Shown piece after piece: positions 1-7,370 of a stretch of 32,654 bases of DNA. The notes beneath the pieces were generated by a model. The model had not been told where the DNA came from, searched no databases, and was given only the letters and a program-made list of their open reading frames with translations. This DNA comes from Arthrobacter sp. ISL-5. GTDB taxonomy: Bacteria; Actinomycetota; Actinomycetes; Actinomycetales; Micrococcaceae. The stretch covers positions 1-32,654 of the forward strand of contig NZ_JAGGPM010000060.1 of assembly GCF_018613835.1 (NCBI RefSeq), written 5' to 3'. Within the stretch, counting starts at the first letter, position 1; each line of letters opens with the position of its first letter. The position numbers were made by a program, and so were the translations under genes.

Positions 1-391
1 GCCCGATGCCGAATTCCAGCCGCCCTCCGGAGAGTACGTCCAGGTAGCCCGCTTGCTCAGCGAGGCGCAGTGGGTGATGCCGCTGCAGGATATTGGCCAT
101 CTGACCGATGCGGATCTTCGATGTTTTCATCGCGATCGCCGCGCCGGCCTGGAGCGGGTTCGGGGAGAACTCGGCGCCTTCGGGCTGGAAATGGTGCTCT
201 GTGAGCCAGAAGTAGTGGAATCCCAATTCTTCTGCGAGGGCGGCCTGCTCAATCTGCTGGATGGCTACGCGCTGGTAGGACCGGTGAATCGCGGCCATGT
301 CCGCGCTGGGGAAAGTGACATTCCGGTCCCCGGCGATAGTAGTCATCGGCAAATCAGTTCCGCCGTTGTGGAGGCAGGAAAACTCAATCAT
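1..391 (-). CDS. LLM-class flavin-dependent monooxygenase, N-terminal part (runs off the left edge)
   Basis: The minus strand has an open frame of 130 codons from an ATG at 391 that continues past base 1, so only the N-terminus is visible. The protein reads like the bacterial luciferase-like (LLM) flavin monooxygenases: it has FHYFWLTEHHF, then FSPNPLQAGAAIAMKTSKIRIG, and near the edge LRLAEQAGYLDVLSGGRLEFGIG, the standard TIM-barrel segments around the second to fourth strands. Such enzymes use reduced flavin and oxygen to oxidise small organic substrates, usually with a separate flavin reductase. A GAAAGGAA ribosome-binding site sits just upstream of the ATG on the minus strand. It is divergent from the gene at 603. 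The family is clear but the substrate cannot be read from this fragment. Confidence 0.88.
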   Translation of the reverse strand, partial: MIEFSCLHNGGTDLPMTTIAGDRNVTFPSADMAAIHRSYQRVAIQQIEQAALAEELGFHYFWLTEHHFQPEGAEFSPNPLQAGAAIAMKTSKIRIGQMANILQRHHPLRLAEQAGYLDVLSGGRLEFGIG

Positions 392-602
392 GACGTTCCT
401 TTCGTCTTCGTCGTTGAACACGTGTTGCGTGTCATCCCCACAAAAGTAACCGTCGTCACATCCCCTGGTTGTCCCAAAATCGCAGGACCATATCCGCTAG
501 ACGCACGAGTCCACCGCGATTGATCATTTCCATTGATCGCCGCCGTGTCGCTGGATAGCGTTCCATGAACGCCAGCCAGGCGAGTCAGACGAAGGGATGC
601 GC

Positions 603-941
603 ATGATTGTTCTGCTGAACCGACACGAGGCAAAGATCCTGGAGGCCGATGACTTCCGCCGACTTCACGTTTCCACTGGCCTGTCGGCGGAGAGCATCGG
701 TGATGCACTCCGGAAATCAGGAATCGGGGCGTCCTACGAGGACGATCACGCCGTGTTGAAGGTGTCGGCCCTACGGGCCAAGGCGTCCTCGGCCGCAACC
801 GGCCCGGACTGGGATGCCGGCTGGGAGAAGATGATCACGTACGCGCGCAGCAAGGGGTGGCTCACGAATGACGAGACTGGCCTTTTCGCCCACGTCGAAT
901 TCACGATACCCGGGGTCGCAAACCCCCGTAAGAAAGACTAG
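603..941 (+). CDS. Small protein of unknown function (112 aa)
   Basis: I do not recognise this family. The protein is short, acidic and soluble-looking, with no signal peptide or membrane segment. It opens with IVLLNRHEAKILEADDFRRLHV and has a tryptophan-containing stretch near residues 76-90 (PDWDAGWEKMITYARSKGWL). An in-frame ATG lies two codons upstream at 597, but GAAGGG at 591-596 abuts it directly and is six bases from the ATG at 603, so 603 is the better start. The frame has actinobacterial codon use and ends shortly before a strong hairpin, both consistent with a real gene. It is divergent from the flavin monooxygenase at 1-391 and may share its promoter region (392-590), where ATTGATC occurs twice, 13 bp apart. 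A cofactor or accessory role is only a guess. Confidence 0.55.
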   Translation: MIVLLNRHEAKILEADDFRRLHVSTGLSAESIGDALRKSGIGASYEDDHAVLKVSALRAKASSAATGPDWDAGWEKMITYARSKGWLTNDETGLFAHVEFTIPGVANPRKKD

Positions 942-1002
942 ATCGCCGGCTACGGAATGCGCGATTGGGTCCGCCGCGCAACTGAAGGCAGCCCAATGAC
1001 CG

Positions 1003-1048
1003 AAGCCACATCACGTCCGGTCCCGACGGGCCGGACGTGATGTGGCTT
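1003..1048. terminator. 18-bp perfect inverted repeat, likely I-shaped terminator
   Basis: The arms at 1003-1020 and 1031-1048 are perfectly complementary and contain AGCCACATCACGTCCGG, with a 10-nt loop. No T-run follows. Strong hairpins without a U-tract are common terminators in actinobacteria, and this one lies about 60 bp after the stop at 941. The symmetry would also stop transcription arriving from the right. Confidence 0.7.
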
Positions 1049-1099
1049 GGTCTATCCGGCGGTGGTCACGTTCGCCGAGCAACGAAGCTCGATACTCGG

Positions 1100-1462
1100 C
1101 TAACAGACTGTGTCCGTTGCCGGAACCTGAGCTGCGACAGCCATCGCAGATGGACCATTAGCCGCCCTGCGGGCAAGGGCTATGTCAAACCGGACACGGG
1201 CCCGTGTCTGAGCCTTTAGATCTCGACGGTCAGGGGTTGGGGCGCCGGCCAGGTGTTCCACGAAGTCTCTGATCACTGACTGCTTGATACCTAAAAAGGT
1301 GTAATGCGTTAGCAATTCACTCGCGACACCAAGAATTCCGACGACATACCGGTCCCCGCGACCGCTTGCGACAAGTGGATAGGCACGTGCGAGGAAAGGA
1401 CATCCGTGATGCTCGATCGCGCCTAGAGTAACTGGCTGAGACCAGATGATATGAGCTGCGTC
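1100..1462 (-). pseudogene. Decayed open frame on the minus strand, unrecognised
   Basis: The minus strand is open for 121 codons between a TGA at 1463-1465 and a TAG at 1100-1102, but no credible start codon or ribosome-binding site lies near its beginning. Codon use in the first two thirds is coding-like and the text looks protein-like (for example IEHHGCPFLARAYPLVASG, then VVGILGVASELLTH and IKQSVIRDFVEHL). This suggests the interior of a lost regulator or enzyme. The last 40 residues look random. I cannot assign a family, and chance openness in GC-rich DNA remains possible. Confidence 0.28.
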
Positions 1463-1466
1463 TCAT
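1451..1466. promoter_or_regulatory. Palindromic operator candidate, copy 1 (ATGAGCTGCGTCTCAT)
   Basis: The site has ATGAG/CTCAT ends arranged as an interrupted palindrome. It differs at only two central bases from 5036-5051, the site before the CoA-transferase operon. It lies 110 bp before the SDR start. Repetition of the same 16-mer ahead of two co-oriented catabolic transcription units suggests one regulator controls both. Confidence 0.55.
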
Positions 1467-1479
1467 TTGGGCAGACTTT

Positions 1480-1491
1480 CTGACTTGTCAG
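1480..1491. promoter_or_regulatory. Perfect 5-2-5 palindrome in the SDR leader (CTGACTTGTCAG)
   Basis: A short perfect dyad lies 14 bp after operator copy 1, in the 111-bp leader of the SDR gene. It could be a second regulator site or part of the same complex. Short dyads arise by chance, so confidence is low. Confidence 0.25.
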
Positions 1492-1576
1492 TTTCAATTC
1501 AGGGACACTTTCCTGCGGCGCGAACTTCCTGCTCCGCACAACTGCCTCTCTTCTACATTCCCAGATTGGACAACTC

Positions 1577-2338
1577 GTGCGTGGTCTGAAAGACAAAGTT
1601 GCTCTCGTAACCGGTGGTGCTTCAGGTATCGGTGCTGCCACCGCTAGGCGGCTCCACGAAGAGGGTGCACTGGTCGCCATAAGTGACATCAACATCAGAG
1701 GAGCTCAACAGATCGCTGAAGAGATCGGCGATCGAGCGACAGCGTTCGCGTATGACGCGATGGATGAGCAATCCATCGTCGACATGGTGGGGTCAACCAC
1801 CGCTCATTTCGGCCGCCTCGATATTCTCCACAACAACGCTGGTGCCTTAGGTTCCGACGACACGACGGTTGCCGACACGCCGTTGGAGGCGTGGGACCAC
1901 GCTATGAAGTTGAACGTGCGCGCCTATTTCGTCTGTTCCAAGGTTGCGATTCCATTCATGATTTCGGCTGGAGGCGGAGTGATCGTGAACACCGCATCGA
2001 GTTCGGCCCTTGGCGGCCAACTCGCCCAAACGGCGTATGGCACTTCCAAGGCTGGCATCGTCGCGCTGACCCAGTACATCGCTACTCAATACGGGCGGCA
2101 GAATATCCGCGTGAACTCGATATCGCCTGGGATTATCCTCACGCCCGCATTATTGGACGTAGCTCCGAATCTTGTGGAGGTCATGGGTCCTAGTCTGCTA
2201 ACTAGTTATCTCGGTACACCGGAGGACATTGCATCGACGGTGGCCTTCCTTGCTTCTGATGACGCCCGATATATCACTGGACAGAACCTCTGCGTGGATG
2301 GTGGTTTGTTCGCCCACGCCCCCTACGTCTCGTTCTAG
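1577..2338 (+). CDS. SDR-family NAD(P)-dependent oxidoreductase
   Basis: A 253-residue classical short-chain dehydrogenase/reductase, oxidising or reducing an alcohol/ketone with a nicotinamide cofactor in the cytoplasm. The Rossmann glycine motif TGGASGIG is at 12-19. D37 at the end of the second strand favours NAD(H). NNAG is at 86-89, N113 in KLNV, the catalytic serine in TASSS at 139-143, and Y154/K158 in YGTSK. The C-terminus ITGQNLCVDGG is typical. The start is GTG at 1577; the upstream ribosome-binding site is weak (GGA at 1568-1570), so leaderless or low translation is possible. It is followed 37 bp later by the zinc alcohol dehydrogenase. The substrate is unknown; given its neighbours, a step in converting an alcohol or hydroxyacyl precursor is plausible. 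Confidence 0.9.
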   Translation: MRGLKDKVALVTGGASGIGAATARRLHEEGALVAISDINIRGAQQIAEEIGDRATAFAYDAMDEQSIVDMVGSTTAHFGRLDILHNNAGALGSDDTTVADTPLEAWDHAMKLNVRAYFVCSKVAIPFMISAGGGVIVNTASSSALGGQLAQTAYGTSKAGIVALTQYIATQYGRQNIRVNSISPGIILTPALLDVAPNLVEVMGPSLLTSYLGTPEDIASTVAFLASDDARYITGQNLCVDGGLFAHAPYVSF

Positions 2339-2375
2339 GTTCCCGAAATTCCTCGATAACAAGGACGGTTTTTAG

Positions 2376-3311
2376 ATGAAAGCATGGCAACTTATTGATG
2401 CGCATCAGCCGCTGACTCTCCAAGATGTCGACACACCAACCGCCGGCCCTGGTGAGGTCGTGATCGAGGTAAAGGCCGCCGGACTATGTCACACCGACGT
2501 CAGCTTCCTTGACGGTACCCTCACTCACCTCCTGGGCTACAAACCCATCACGCTCGGTCATGAAATCGCTGGCGTGGTCAGAAGCGTCGGCGAGGGTGTT
2601 TCGAAGTTTACCCCGGGCCAGCGTGTTGCGGTCGCCGCGCACACCGATGGCCCTGGCACACGCTTTCATGGCGGGTACGCACCGCAGGTCATGGTTCAAA
2701 CCGAACTCCTTGTCCCGATTCCAGATGAAGTCCCCTGGGAACAAGCATCGCCGGCAACGGATGCGGGAATGACGGCGCTTCACGCCCTTAAGAAGGCAGG
2801 AGTCACGGAGGGCACCCGCCTGGGGATCATCGGTGCGGGCGGCCTCGGCTCGCTTGCCATTCAGTTCGCGCTGGGAATGGGTGCAAAAGTATTTGTTGCC
2901 GAAATCAACGAAAAGGTTCGTGACGCTGTCCGTGAGTATGGAGACGTTCAGGTTGCGTCATCAATTACGAAATACGCCGACAAAGACCTCGAAGTAATCG
3001 TCGACTATGCCGGATTCGGCACCACCACAGCAGAGGCTATCGACACCATAGGTGCAGGCGGAACCGTCGTTCAGGTCGGTGGAGCTCCCGAACATGCCAC
3101 GATCTCCACGCAGGCCATGGTTCTGAAACAGCTTACTTATCTTGGATCCCTGGCCGGAACCCCAGCGGACGTTGAGGACGTGCTTCGCATGATCGCTGCG
3201 GGTGATGTGAAGTCGAAGGTGGAGACCATCGCGTTCGAAGACGTTGGGGAAGCTATGGGCCGGTTAGCGAGGGGCGAATCGACAGCGCGAGCAGTCGCTC
3301 TCCTCGACTGA
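2376..3311 (+). CDS. Zinc-type (MDR) alcohol dehydrogenase lacking the structural-zinc lobe
   Basis: A 311-residue medium-chain dehydrogenase. The GroES-like half carries the catalytic zinc ligands C38 (GLCHTD) and H62/E63 (GHE), with D129 where many relatives have the third cysteine. The Rossmann half has GAGGLG at 153-158 and E176 after the second strand, favouring NAD. Family members are usually 330-350 residues. This one is shorter because the four-cysteine structural-zinc loop is absent: after GQRV at 81-84 the chain passes straight to HTDGPGTRFHGGYA. The start is supported by AAGGACGG upstream. It is probably co-transcribed with the SDR. It likely oxidises an alcohol to an aldehyde or ketone; no aldehyde dehydrogenase gene is present in the window. 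Confidence 0.9.
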   Translation: MKAWQLIDAHQPLTLQDVDTPTAGPGEVVIEVKAAGLCHTDVSFLDGTLTHLLGYKPITLGHEIAGVVRSVGEGVSKFTPGQRVAVAAHTDGPGTRFHGGYAPQVMVQTELLVPIPDEVPWEQASPATDAGMTALHALKKAGVTEGTRLGIIGAGGLGSLAIQFALGMGAKVFVAEINEKVRDAVREYGDVQVASSITKYADKDLEVIVDYAGFGTTTAEAIDTIGAGGTVVQVGGAPEHATISTQAMVLKQLTYLGSLAGTPADVEDVLRMIAAGDVKSKVETIAFEDVGEAMGRLARGESTARAVALLD

Positions 3312-3397
3312 AGCCGATCGGCAGGTGCCTCCCGTTGGTCGTCGGGCCAACGTCGGTCTCGTTCAGACCGGGCATAGATCCATACTTTCTGCGACGA

Positions 3398-3431
3398 ACG
3401 CTTTAGAAAGTCTTTCTACACGCTTTAGAAA
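3398..3431. promoter_or_regulatory. Direct repeats with a 22-bp period and a nested palindrome upstream of the MFS gene
   Basis: ACGCTTTAGAAA occurs at 3398-3409 and 3420-3431, exactly 22 bp apart, i.e. two helical turns. AGAAAGTCTTTCT (3405-3417) is a perfect 6-1-6 palindrome bridging them. The cluster lies 43 bp before the MFS start, consistent with regulator binding at that promoter. Confidence 0.5.
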
Positions 3432-3473
3432 CTGCACGGATGGTCCGCGCAGCCCTCTACGAAGGAGTAGACG

Positions 3474-4817
3474 ATGCTTGCACGCACTGACGCGATGCCA
3501 GACGACACTTTGCACGCGATAGCTACGAAGAAGGCCTTCAGGCACCTGCTACCGCTTTTGATGGCGGTCTTCTTCATAGCTTTCGTTGATCGGACGAACG
3601 TTTCACTCGCTAAGCATTCCCTCGAGATCTCCGCCGGCATCGACGCCGCTGCGTACGGACTGGGGGCCGGGCTGTTCTTCGTCACATACGCCCTGCTCGA
3701 GATACCGAGCAACCTCGTTCTCTATCGGGTGGGCCCGCGGATATGGATCAGCCGGATTGCAATCACGTGGGGAATAATCTCCTCGGCCATGCTGATGGTC
3801 GACTCACCTGCTGTGTTCTACATCCTTCGCATGCTTCTCGGCGCGGCTGAGGCAGGAATCTACCCCGCCCTCATGTATGTCGTCGCGACGTGGTTCGCGC
3901 ACTCAGACCGATCGCGAGCTGTGTCTCTTGTGGCACTAGCGGCTGCGATTGGCGGCGTCGTGGCCAACCCCCTTGGCGGCGCGATCATCGCGGGAACCGC
4001 GGAGTGGCCGTGGCTGGATGGTTGGCAGTGGATGTTCCTGCTCGAGGGAATCCCAGCCGTTCTGATTGGCCTAGTGATCTTCTTTCGGCTGCCGAACAGC
4101 CCGGCCGACGCGCGATGGCTGTCGGGCGATGAAGCTGCCGTCCTCGCGGAGCGCGCCGTCGGCGAAGTGGAACCCCAGCCGACTGTACGCCGCACACTTG
4201 CAGCGATCGTATCCACTCCGTTCATTCTCGCGCTTGCTGCAATCTACTTTCTCAGCCAGGTTGCGAACTTCGGCATCATCTTCTTCACGCCGGCGATCGT
4301 GGCGGGCATGATCGGTCCCAACATTCAAATCATTGGTCTTATCACGGGCCTCGTTGGACTCGGAGGGGTCACAGGCCTGCTCGTTACGCCGTCCATCCTC
4401 AAGAGGTTGGGGGAGATCCTTACGGTCGCCATCTACTCGAGCGCGGTCCTGATTTTTTCACTCCTTTTCGGCATCGTTGACAACAACATTTTCAAACTCG
4501 TTACCCTGGCTTTGATCGGTACCTTCGTTATCGGCTCAGTGCCGGTTTACTGGCCAATTATCATGAAACGACTCACCGGACGCACAGCAGCAGCTGGCTT
4601 CGCCTTCCTGAACACAGTTGGGCTCGCCGGTGGATTTGTCGGCCCATACTTTTTCGGTCTGAGTGAAGTAGTTACCGGTAGCGCCGCATCGGGTGTGTCC
4701 GTGGTCGTCCTGGCAGCTCTAGGCATGGCGCTCTTGACGCCACTCCTGTATTTCGGTGTGCGTAAGTTCGACCGCTCCAGGGCGGGTGAATATGAAGAGG
4801 CTGGGTTCGGAAAATGA
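3474..4817 (+). CDS. MFS transporter, anion:cation symporter type
   Basis: A 447-residue inner-membrane secondary transporter of the major facilitator superfamily. About twelve hydrophobic helices are visible in two groups of six, separated by a hydrophilic loop near residues 200-240 (SPADARWLSGDEAAVLAERA). The first helix ends with FVDRTNVSLAK, the signature of the anion:cation symporter (phthalate/hexuronate/tartrate permease) family, and helix 4-5 carries RMLLGAAEAGIYPALMYVVATWF. It therefore probably imports an organic acid anion, likely the growth substrate of the neighbouring catabolic genes (inference). The ATG has an ideal GAAGGAG site 7 bp upstream. Its stop overlaps the start of a broken crotonase frame (ATGA), suggesting former translational coupling. 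The promoter region carries repeats at 3398-3431. Confidence 0.92.
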   Translation: MLARTDAMPDDTLHAIATKKAFRHLLPLLMAVFFIAFVDRTNVSLAKHSLEISAGIDAAAYGLGAGLFFVTYALLEIPSNLVLYRVGPRIWISRIAITWGIISSAMLMVDSPAVFYILRMLLGAAEAGIYPALMYVVATWFAHSDRSRAVSLVALAAAIGGVVANPLGGAIIAGTAEWPWLDGWQWMFLLEGIPAVLIGLVIFFRLPNSPADARWLSGDEAAVLAERAVGEVEPQPTVRRTLAAIVSTPFILALAAIYFLSQVANFGIIFFTPAIVAGMIGPNIQIIGLITGLVGLGGVTGLLVTPSILKRLGEILTVAIYSSAVLIFSLLFGIVDNNIFKLVTLALIGTFVIGSVPVYWPIIMKRLTGRTAAAGFAFLNTVGLAGGFVGPYFFGLSEVVTGSAASGVSVVVLAALGMALLTPLLYFGVRKFDRSRAGEYEEAGFGK

Positions 4818-5013
4818 TCGGCGCCCACGTTCTTACCGAGTGGACCGGTAACGTGCTGCGGATGACGCTCGATTCGGATAACCACGTCAATGCGCTCGAC
4901 ACGGCAATGACAAACGAGTGGACCAGATAACCGCCGCCGCGATCAAACCACTGGTCTTGTTTGGTGGATCAGTCTTCATCACTGAAGGTCCTCTCAACCA
5001 GGACATGGCCTGA
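4814..5013 (+). pseudogene. Enoyl-CoA hydratase/crotonase remnant, frameshifted and truncated
   Basis: An ATG at 4814 overlaps the transporter stop (ATGA) and opens a 38-codon frame ending at 4930. Its text (VLRMTLDSDNHVNALDTAM) is that of a crotonase N-terminus, where the family has a beta strand followed by an xNALxxxM segment. Directly after, in another frame (4930-5013), comes KPLVLFGGSVFITEGPLNQD, resembling the next crotonase segment (VLTG-x-xFxxGxDL). The remaining ~200 residues of a normal 260-residue enzyme are missing before the next operon. The ATGA coupling implies that the intact gene once followed the transporter. The segments are short, so the identification is probable rather than certain. 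Confidence 0.55.
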
Positions 5014-5035
5014 AGTAACTGGAACAGCACGTCAC

Positions 5036-5051
5036 ATGAGCTAGGTCTCAT
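5036..5051. promoter_or_regulatory. Palindromic operator candidate, copy 2 (ATGAGCTAGGTCTCAT)
   Basis: Fourteen of sixteen bases match 1451-1466, and the ends ATGAG/CTCAT are a dyad. It ends 22 bp before the CoA-transferase GTG, so a bound protein would overlap the start region of the transcript and most simply act as a repressor. A shared half-site ATGAGACCTA (reverse complement orientation) also occurs at 16217-16226 before the AraC gene. Confidence 0.58.
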
Positions 5052-5073
5052 TCAATGCAGAAGAGAGGCAGTT

Positions 5074-7362
5074 GTGTCTGGAGCTTTAAACGGAATCAAG
5101 GTCGTGGACTTCGGCCACTTCATTGCGGGCCCCCTGCTCGCAGAACTGCTAGCTCAGAATGGTGCCGAGGTGGTGCACGTCGACCCTCCTGGTGGGCCGC
5201 GGCTCTCGGGGAAGCCCGATACCTTCCTTAACCGTGGGAAGAGCAGGGTCACGCTTGACCTTCACAATGACCGCGACCGGCGTAGGGCGCAGGACCTGAT
5301 TGAGTGGGCTGATGTCTTGGTGGAGAATTTCCGTCCGGGCGTCATGGGCAGGCTGGGTCTTGGGCCAGACGCAATGTGTTCCTCCAATCCTCGCCTTATC
5401 TACTGTTCCCTGCCTGGATTTGCCGCCGTTGATCCCCGGTCCTCTATGCCGGGTTGGGAGGGTGTGGTGATGAGCGCCACGGCCGGGTATCGACGTCTGA
5501 ACGAGCACTGGGACTGGAAAGCACGTGCGCACGTTGATGTCGCTGATCCCGGCAAGCCGTTGTTCACGGCAATCCCTATCGCCTCTAACACGGCGGCGTT
5601 TCTGGGTGCTTTGGAGGTAGTGGTCGCACTGATAGATCGGGATAAAACCGGCCGCGGTGCCCGCCTTGAAGTCCCGTTGTCTGAAGCTTTGTTGGAGGTA
5701 GTCGGATTTCATCTGGAATTTCCTGGGTTTGTCGGTTCTGGAGATAGTCCACCCCGGCCTTTTTTGGGTTCATATCGGTGTGCGGACGGAGGCTACGTCG
5801 ACCAGGTGCCCTACCCGCGTTTTGTGGAACGGCTGCTTCGCGCTGCAGGTGTGTGGGAGGAATGGGTTTCCGCAGGTTTGGCAGACCTGGGAGAGATATT
5901 TGCAGACCCTGCTCGGCGCAGTGATGCCGAGCGGAGGTTTGCCGGGCTGATGCGGTCGCGCACCTCTACGGAATGGGAAGCGATTGCAATCGATCTGGGT
6001 ATACCGTTTGCCCGCGTTCGGACCCCGGCTGAGTGGATCGCCAACGAGCACGCGCAGGAGTCTGGAGCGGTAACCTCTGTTGACGATCCAGAGTACGGTC
6101 CGATTGCTATGGCCGGTGCTGCCATCCATTTCAGCAGGACTCCGGCGCGAATATCGCGGCGGTCTTTACCAGGTGACGACAGTGGAATGGCTGGGAGTGG
6201 ATGCCTGCAGGGCAGGCGGGCTTCAGGTCAACAGAACAGGCTGCCTGCTGAAGCGCCCCTTACCGGGATCTCAGTCGTCGAGTTGTCCCAAGTGGTGGCC
6301 GGACCGATCGCCGGGCGGTTACTCGCGGACTATGGGGCCCAGGTCATCAAGATCGCGAACCCGGACCCCTCCGGGAACAACGGGTTCCACGGTTCCTTCA
6401 CGAACCGTGGCAAACAAACTGTGTTCTTGAATGTTCAGAGCGGCCAGGACCTGAACATCTTGGAGGAGGCAATTAAAGGGGCGGACGTTGTACTGCAAAA
6501 CTACGCCTTCGGCGCGGTGGAACGGTACGGTCTCGGCTTTGAAACATTGAGCGGGCAGCGACCGGATCTCGTCTACGTCTCGTTGAGCGCGTACTCCCGC
6601 AAGGGTCCCTGGAAGAACCGGCGCGGGCACGAAAACCAGGCAGTGGCCGCCACTGGACTATCGCATCGATACGGTGGCAGTGATGAATGGCCCATCTACC
6701 AGCCGTACCTGATCTCCGACGTCGGGACGGGCATCCTGGGTGCCTTGGCGGCGGTCCTGGGTTTGTTTGAGCGGGGGCAGTCCGGGCTCGGACAGCACAT
6801 CAGCACGTCCCTCGTGCAGACCGCGACAATTCACCAGGGTATCTACCTGTTCGACGGAACAGAGGCTGGTCGGATGAGCGAGCCAACGGGCAGCGAGGCA
6901 GTCGGCTGGTCTGCACTGCAACGCCTGTATCAGGCAGCCGACGGATGGCTGTTCCTTGGTGCAGACTCCGCCCAGGTAGAAGACCTGATACGGGCTGTTG
7001 GCATCCCTGACTGCCCCAGCACCAACACAGCTGACGATGCTTACGGACCATTCGCCCAGGCCTTGGCAGTGGCGCTGCGACAGCGCACATGTGCCACTTG
7101 GGCAAGCGTCCTGGCAGCAGAAGACATAGCTGTCCAAGAAGTCCGGGAAATTACGCAGGTCGCGTACGATCCGACCTGGCACGGGCGGAACGTTATCCGC
7201 TTTGGAAAAAACGGAGAGCGAAGAGACAACGCGCCGATTCTGGGGCATCGCCCGGGAGCCTGGCCAATTCCGGCCGGTGCCTACTCGGATCCCGGTCCGC
7301 TTGGAGCCCAAACTTCAGAAATCCGCGCCCAATTCCAACCCATTCATCTCATCACCACCTAG
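5074..7362 (+). CDS. Tandem-domain class III (CaiB/BaiF) CoA-transferase
   Basis: A 762-residue protein made of two CaiB/BaiF domains, roughly residues 1-370 and 395-755; the usual family unit is about 400. These enzymes move CoA between carboxylic acids in the cytoplasm. Each half begins with the same pattern: GIKVVDFGHFIAGPLLAELLA at 7-27 and GISVVELSQVVAGPIAGRLLA at 398-418, then FLNRGK/FTNRGK and a VLVENF/VVLQNY strand. The catalytic aspartate expected before the long helix is present in the second half (D549 in ISDVGTG). The aligned place in the first half reads IASNTAA (S171/N172), so only the C-terminal half looks catalytic. The start is GTG with AGAGAGG 5 bp upstream. It is the first gene of the long operon and lies just after operator copy 2. 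It probably activates or recycles the acid substrate (inference). Confidence 0.9.
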   Translation: MSGALNGIKVVDFGHFIAGPLLAELLAQNGAEVVHVDPPGGPRLSGKPDTFLNRGKSRVTLDLHNDRDRRRAQDLIEWADVLVENFRPGVMGRLGLGPDAMCSSNPRLIYCSLPGFAAVDPRSSMPGWEGVVMSATAGYRRLNEHWDWKARAHVDVADPGKPLFTAIPIASNTAAFLGALEVVVALIDRDKTGRGARLEVPLSEALLEVVGFHLEFPGFVGSGDSPPRPFLGSYRCADGGYVDQVPYPRFVERLLRAAGVWEEWVSAGLADLGEIFADPARRSDAERRFAGLMRSRTSTEWEAIAIDLGIPFARVRTPAEWIANEHAQESGAVTSVDDPEYGPIAMAGAAIHFSRTPARISRRSLPGDDSGMAGSGCLQGRRASGQQNRLPAEAPLTGISVVELSQVVAGPIAGRLLADYGAQVIKIANPDPSGNNGFHGSFTNRGKQTVFLNVQSGQDLNILEEAIKGADVVLQNYAFGAVERYGLGFETLSGQRPDLVYVSLSAYSRKGPWKNRRGHENQAVAATGLSHRYGGSDEWPIYQPYLISDVGTGILGALAAVLGLFERGQSGLGQHISTSLVQTATIHQGIYLFDGTEAGRMSEPTGSEAVGWSALQRLYQAADGWLFLGADSAQVEDLIRAVGIPDCPSTNTADDAYGPFAQALAVALRQRTCATWASVLAAEDIAVQEVREITQVAYDPTWHGRNVIRFGKNGERRDNAPILGHRPGAWPIPAGAYSDPGPLGAQTSEIRAQFQPIHLITT

Positions 7363-7370
7363 GAGCACTA

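Noticed and set aside
53..523. A 156-codon plus-strand open frame at the left edge
   Set aside because: It is antisense to the luciferase-like monooxygenase fragment, which has clear family motifs and a ribosome-binding site; the plus-strand text resembles nothing.
388..798. A 136-codon minus-strand frame over the small gene at 603
   Set aside because: Arg/Pro/Thr/Ser-rich text typical of a GC-driven antisense shadow, with no ribosome-binding site and overlapping the better supported plus-strand gene.
5149..5712. Minus-strand frame of 187 codons inside the CoA-transferase
   Set aside because: Antisense to a well-supported enzyme, with no family resemblance.
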